Below, piece by piece: positions 60,081 to 64,000 of a DNA stretch of 64,000 nucleotides. The stretch comes from an uncultured Bacteroidales bacterium (lineage in GTDB: Bacteria; Bacteroidota; Bacteroidia; Bacteroidales; UBA932). The translations under genes were made by a program, and so were the position numbers. The stretch lies in NCBI GenBank assembly GCA_944326245.1, contig CALVDF010000007.1, forward strand, positions 1-64,000, written 5' to 3'. The stretch's first letter is position 1, and every line of letters begins with the position of its first letter. Below the pieces are notes generated by a model. It searched no databases and was not told the DNA's origin. It worked only from the letters and a program-made list of their open reading frames with translations.

Positions 60081-61841
60081 ATGAAAGAATATCTCGAGTT
60101 TAAGAAAGCCCGGTGCAAGGACTGTTACAAATGTCTCAGGGAGTGCCCGGTAAAGGCCATTGAGGTCAAGAACCATCAGGCCCAGATCATCAAGGAAAGG
60201 TGTATCCTCTGCGGACGCTGCACTGTGGTCTGTCCTCAGAACGCGAAGATTGTCCACAGTGAGAAAGACGAGGTGGATGCCCTCCTGCTTTCCGGGGACA
60301 ATGTGGTGGCGAGCATTGCGCCTTCGTTCATATCGTCCTTCCGTCTTCAGAGCTTCGCCCAGATGGAGGCCGTGCTGCTCAAGCTCGGCTTTGCCTTCGC
60401 CGAGGAGACTGCCGTAGGAGCCAATGCTGTGACCAAGGAATACGCAAAGTGTATTGCCACAGGGCAGTATAAGAATTTTATCACTTCTGCCTGTCCTGCT
60501 CTCTGCCGTCTCATCCAGGAGTACCATCCGGATGCCCTGAAGTACCTTGCGCCGGTGGATTCGCCGATGGTAGCCCATGCCAAGATCCTGAGGCAGCGTT
60601 TCCCCGGATGCAAGGTAGTATTCATAGGTCCGTGCATCGCCAAGAAGAGGGAAGCCCGCGAGAGTGGTCTTATCGCCGGAGTACTGACATTCGAGGATCT
60701 GCGGCGACTGATGGTGGAGAGGGGACTGACATTCCCTCTTCCCGACGCCGTCGCCCTCGAAGGGGAGAAGTACGGCTGCTCCGGGATTACGGGGGAGGCT
60801 CCGGCCAACAGGAGCAAGTCCTATCCTGTCCGCCGCGGTATCATACATTCGTTCGAGGCCCGTCCGGAAGGCTATGACTATGTGGCGGTGGACGGCCCCC
60901 TCAACTGTGTCAATACCCTGGAACACATCGACAAGGTTAGTGGAGTGTTCTTCGAGATGAACATGTGCGAGAACGCGTGCGTCAGCGGTCCGTGCAGTCT
61001 TATCGGTGAGGGTGAGGGAGTGCGTGCGACCGTGGAAGTCAAACGGTACGTGCGTCACGAATGCGAGGCTCTGCCTGCGGAGAAAGAGGGTGACAGGGAA
61101 TATACGGTGGACATTTCCGCGGCTTATCCCAAGATCGGGAACGGAAGCCTGATACCGACCCCTGAGCAGATCGAGGAAATACTTCACCGCACGGGCAAGT
61201 TCAGGCCGGAGGATGAACTGAACTGCGGCTCATGCGGATACCCTACCTGCCGCGAGAAAGCCTGGGCTGTCTTCAACGGCTATGCGGACATCGACATCTG
61301 TCTGCCTTACATGCGAGAGAGGGCCGAGTCCATGTCCTACGAGATCATACACAACAGTCCTGAAGGCATAGTGGTGCTGGACAGTGACATGAATGTGGTG
61401 GATATCAACGCCAAGGCCCGTGAGCTGCTTGGCATCACCACCGTCAATGTCAAGGGCCTGCCTGCTGTGGACTTCTTCAATCCCACCGAATTCCTCATAG
61501 CCCAGAACTCCGGGAAACAGTATGTGCGCAAGAAGATGTACGTGTCTGAGACTAAGAAGCACATAGACCTGTCCATCAGTATTCTAAAGAGCAACCATGC
61601 TCTCTTCGGCATCCTCAAGGATATAACCGATGAGGTACAGTACAGTGAGAAACTGGGGAAAATGCGTATGGAAACCCTGTCCACTACCGACGACGTCATC
61701 AAGAAGCAGATGCGCGTTGCCCAGGAGATAGCCTCCCTGCTGGGTGAGACTACGGCAGAGACCAAGGTGGCCCTGCTCAAGCTCAAGAAGACCCTCATGC
61801 AGGAGGAAGAGGAGAGGGAAAAATCGGAGGTAAAGGAATAA
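60081..61841 (+). CDS. [FeFe]-hydrogenase-like sensory protein (group C type)
   Basis: A 586-residue protein. Residues 10-60 hold two 4Fe-4S ferredoxin motifs (CKDCYKCLRECPV, CILCGRCTVVCPQ). Residues 75-340 resemble the H-cluster domain: ITSACPALCRL (motif L1 type), IGPCIAKKREA (L2) and FEMNMCENACVSGPC (L3), the last differing from the usual GGC. A CGSCGYPTCREKA cluster and a PAS domain (IIHNSPEGIVVLDSDMNV) follow near 380-450. This is the layout of putative sensory hydrogenases (HydS). It should detect H2 or redox state, signalling through the SpoIIE gene next to it. Confidence 0.85.
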   Translation: MKEYLEFKKARCKDCYKCLRECPVKAIEVKNHQAQIIKERCILCGRCTVVCPQNAKIVHSEKDEVDALLLSGDNVVASIAPSFISSFRLQSFAQMEAVLLKLGFAFAEETAVGANAVTKEYAKCIATGQYKNFITSACPALCRLIQEYHPDALKYLAPVDSPMVAHAKILRQRFPGCKVVFIGPCIAKKREARESGLIAGVLTFEDLRRLMVERGLTFPLPDAVALEGEKYGCSGITGEAPANRSKSYPVRRGIIHSFEARPEGYDYVAVDGPLNCVNTLEHIDKVSGVFFEMNMCENACVSGPCSLIGEGEGVRATVEVKRYVRHECEALPAEKEGDREYTVDISAAYPKIGNGSLIPTPEQIEEILHRTGKFRPEDELNCGSCGYPTCREKAWAVFNGYADIDICLPYMRERAESMSYEIIHNSPEGIVVLDSDMNVVDINAKARELLGITTVNVKGLPAVDFFNPTEFLIAQNSGKQYVRKKMYVSETKKHIDLSISILKSNHALFGILKDITDEVQYSEKLGKMRMETLSTTDDVIKKQMRVAQEIASLLGETTAETKVALLKLKKTLMQEEEEREKSEVKE

Positions 61842-61859
61842 TATCGAGCAGGACGTCAT

Positions 61860-63023
61860 ATGAAGGAGCTGTTTATAGAATATGGCTATGTGTCTCTCAA
61901 CAAGTTCGGGGAGGAGCTTTGCGGAGACAATGTCGAATGGGTTACCGTCGACGGATATACCACACTCGTGCTTGCAGACGGACTGGGCAGCGGGGTGAAG
62001 GCCAACATACTTTCGACCCTCTCGTCCAAGATCCTGTGTACTATGGTGTCCAACAATATCCCTATCGAGGACTGCATAGAGACCATGATACAGACACTGC
62101 CGGTGTGCAAGGTCCGGGGCGTGGCCTACTCCACATTCTCGGTAATCCATGTGGATTCCTCCGGACACGGGTATCTGTTCGAGTTCGACAACCCGCAGGC
62201 CATCTACTATCATGAGGGGCACTGTATGGACTTCGACCGCAAGCCTCTGGAGGTGCTGGGCAAGAAGGTCTACTACTCGGGGCTTTCGCTCAGCGACGGG
62301 GACGTGGTGCTGGTGATGTCGGACGGGACCATACATGCCGGTATCGGGCGTGTGCTCAATTTCGGCTGGGACCGCAAGGATATCATGGAGCATCTGGACC
62401 GCAACATCCAGCCGGAGATGTCCGCCCGCTGTGTGGCCTGGCTGCTGGCAGCCGCCTGCAACGACCTGTATATGGACAAGCCGGGAGACGATACCACTGT
62501 GGCTGCCCTCAGGATGCGCGAAGCCCTGCATGTCAATCTGATGGTAGGTCCGCCGGTGAACAAGGAAAACGACGACTACTATGTGGGCAAATTCATGGAG
62601 GGCAACAGCAAGAAGGTGGTCTGCGGAGGCACCAGCTCGCAGATTGTGGCCCGCTATCTGGGCAAGAAGGTCACGACAAGTCTGGATTTCCCGGACAAGG
62701 ATATACCTCCCATCGGGCATATCGACGGCATAGACCTGACTACCGAAGGGGTGATAACCCTGAGGCGTCTTCTCGAGCTTACGGAAAAGTATGTCTCTCC
62801 CAACGATTTGGATCCCAAGATGTTCACCAAGCAGGACGGGGCGTCGCTGCTGGCCGAGATGCTGCTGGAGAAGGCGACGCACATCACGTTTTTCGTAGGA
62901 CAGGGAGTCAACAAGGCCCACGAGGGACTGCCCATAGACACCACTTTGAAGCTAAAGCTGATAGAGCGTCTCGCCTCCAGCCTCAAGTCCATCGGCAAGG
63001 TCGTGGAGATTCACTACGCCTGA
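61860..63023 (+). CDS. SpoIIE-family PP2C phosphatase
   Basis: A 387-residue protein. Residues 1-240 form a PPM/SpoIIE-type phosphatase: TTLVLADGLGSGVKANILSTL, GVAYSTFSVIHVD, DVVLVMSDGTIHAG and DKPGDDTTVAALRM, which supply the metal-ligand aspartates. The C-terminal 145 residues (GGTSSQIVARYLGKKV, then a helical tail ending SLKSIGKVVEIHYA) form an extra domain of unknown role. The gene follows the hydrogenase-like sensor by 18 bp. In group C hydrogenase sets such a phosphatase is the expected output; its targets are unknown. Confidence 0.85.
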   Translation: MKELFIEYGYVSLNKFGEELCGDNVEWVTVDGYTTLVLADGLGSGVKANILSTLSSKILCTMVSNNIPIEDCIETMIQTLPVCKVRGVAYSTFSVIHVDSSGHGYLFEFDNPQAIYYHEGHCMDFDRKPLEVLGKKVYYSGLSLSDGDVVLVMSDGTIHAGIGRVLNFGWDRKDIMEHLDRNIQPEMSARCVAWLLAAACNDLYMDKPGDDTTVAALRMREALHVNLMVGPPVNKENDDYYVGKFMEGNSKKVVCGGTSSQIVARYLGKKVTTSLDFPDKDIPPIGHIDGIDLTTEGVITLRRLLELTEKYVSPNDLDPKMFTKQDGASLLAEMLLEKATHITFFVGQGVNKAHEGLPIDTTLKLKLIERLASSLKSIGKVVEIHYA

Positions 63024-63112
63024 CGGTATGGGGCTGTCTGTTCTGACATTTTGCCTCAAATAAGGCCATCCCTGGCGTTTTACGGCCCAGGAGCCTCGTA
63101 ACCGTACTTCAT

Positions 63113-63153
63113 AAAAAGCACCCCAAAAGTTTTATGTCCAACTTTTGGGGTGC
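63113..63153 (-). terminator. Intrinsic terminator of the surface-protein gene
   Basis: GCACCCCAAAAGTT and AACTTTTGGGGTGC form a perfect 14-bp stem with an 8-base loop. On the minus strand TTTTTATG follows at once. It lies 46 bp after the stop of the gene ending at 63199. Confidence 0.85.
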
Positions 63154-63198
63154 AGTTCAAAAGAGGCACAGCCTCCTGTTCTTATTTTCGGCGGGATA

Positions 63199-64000
63199 CT
63201 ATCTGGCTACTGACGTAAAGATCGAGACAACTGCTTTGTCTGACTTGTTCAGGACCTTGAGAGTATTTGCCGATGTTGTTTCTGTCTTGGTGAATGTGAA
63301 TGTGCCTGCGGGGATGTACACAGGGAAATCCTGATAGTAGATACTGGTACTGTTTCCTTCAACAGAGAATATATCTGCTGCGAGGGTTGTGAATGTTCTG
63401 CCATCTTGCAGCGAACCGCTGTTGGGAATACTTTCCATGGTATCAGGATCTATAAGGAAAGCATAGTCGGTTCCTGTGATGAAGAGGATTGAACCATTGG
63501 AGTCCTCGCATAAAGGGAGGCATATCATATCATTTCCGTCAGCATCCTGGGTTATGGCCATTGTTCCGGTTACAATACTCAGATATGACTTGCCCGACTC
63601 GTCTGTGTGGATGGTGCCCCAGAGAGGATAGTTGCCAAGTTGTGACATACCGTATATCCATACGTAGTCCGCGCTTGTGGACGGTTCTATGGTTACTGTG
63701 AATTCTCCTTCGATATCCTCCTTGTTCATGCTGATGGAGCCGTTGTAGTCCATTACGATGCGCTGTGAGCATGTTACAGCGTATGTTCCAATCCATTGCT
63801 GAAGCTGCTCATTAGGCTCTACCGGCTGGGCTTCAATGCTGAAAGAGTATTCTCCTGAATCTGAAGAAAGGTATTCGGTGGAACCTTCTTCCGGATCGGC
63901 TATCACATTGAATGTGTGGTCTCCGACTTCAAGATCGGCGATCTGTAAAATGACAGATGTCTCTTCAGTAGTTGTCCAGGATCCGTCATCAAGACAGTAT
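63199..64000 (-). CDS. Secreted beta-domain protein, partial at window edge
   Basis: The reading frame has no stop up to the right edge, so the start lies outside; about 267 residues are visible. Ig-like or fibronectin-like strands can be seen at the N-terminal side (EEGSTEYLSSDSGEYSFSIE). A lipocalin-like or beta-barrel domain (WIGTYAVTCSQRIVMDYN, VTGTMAITQDADGNDMICLPL) and a threonine-rich end (TFTFTKTETTSANTLKVLNK) follow. It is an extracellular or surface protein of the Bacteroidales type with no enzyme motif. A terminator follows the stop. Confidence 0.55.
   Translation of the reverse strand, partial: YCLDDGSWTTTEETSVILQIADLEVGDHTFNVIADPEEGSTEYLSSDSGEYSFSIEAQPVEPNEQLQQWIGTYAVTCSQRIVMDYNGSISMNKEDIEGEFTVTIEPSTSADYVWIYGMSQLGNYPLWGTIHTDESGKSYLSIVTGTMAITQDADGNDMICLPLCEDSNGSILFITGTDYAFLIDPDTMESIPNSGSLQDGRTFTTLAADIFSVEGNSTSIYYQDFPVYIPAGTFTFTKTETTSANTLKVLNKSDKAVVSIFTSVAR

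Overview
The window looks like a chromosomal segment of a gut-type member of the Bacteroidales. The evidence is the gene set (MurF-alanine racemase fusion, BT_3928-type DoxX protein, PCMD-domain protein, peptidase C11 lipoprotein, M64 and M6 proteases, histone H1-like Hc1) and promoters of the Bacteroidetes type (TTTG, 19-21 bp, TAnnTTTG). I cannot fix the genus; a Rikenellaceae- or Cryptobacteroides-like bacterium would fit. No rRNA, tRNA, CRISPR array, prophage or origin was recognised.

Layout. (1) 1-480: insertion-sequence debris, made of the end of an IS66-type element and four 24-bp-spaced repeats typical of an IS21-type end. (2) 481-13043: a strikingly AT-rich island, all on the minus strand, which reads as one large RiPP (ribosomally made, post-translationally modified peptide) cluster. 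In transcription order it holds an M42 peptidase, radical SAM A, CXXX-repeat precursor 2, a hairpin, radical SAM B, a GNAT, CXXX-repeat precursor 1, a glycosyltransferase, a BadF-type sugar kinase, a 30-residue candidate precursor, a hairpin, radical SAM C, a GNAT, radical SAM D, a GNAT, and a cobalamin-type radical SAM enzyme. (3) 13063-14054: a decayed IS982-family element that touches the island. (4) 14071-18018: a minus-strand operon of phosphoester enzymes: calcineurin-like phosphoesterase, PP2C phosphatase, seven-helix membrane protein, a frameshifted KptA/Tpt1 RNA 2'-phosphotransferase with an extra FtsZ-like tail, and a dual-specificity phosphatase. (5) 18449-64000: GC-richer ordinary chromosome.

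The ordinary part contains small regulator units (HxlR/cupin, AraC, GntR/ABC with a clear operator). It also has secreted proteases and surface proteins (M6, C11, M64, DPP IV, PCMD, Omp85) and housekeeping genes (aspA, trkA, rplY, pth, manA, purB, tmk, murF-alr, thiD/pdxK). Further units are an iron/cobalamin-type ABC importer, amino-acid and cation transporters, and a three-gene set resembling sensory (group C) [FeFe] hydrogenases with a SpoIIE phosphatase.

The most interesting system is the RiPP island. It has two paralogous CXXX-repeat precursors, a short unrelated candidate precursor, five radical SAM enzymes, three acetyltransferases, a glycosyltransferase and a sugar kinase, with no visible exporter. 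The products and chemistry are not predicted with confidence. A second point is the KptA-FtsZ-like fusion in the phosphohydrolase operon.
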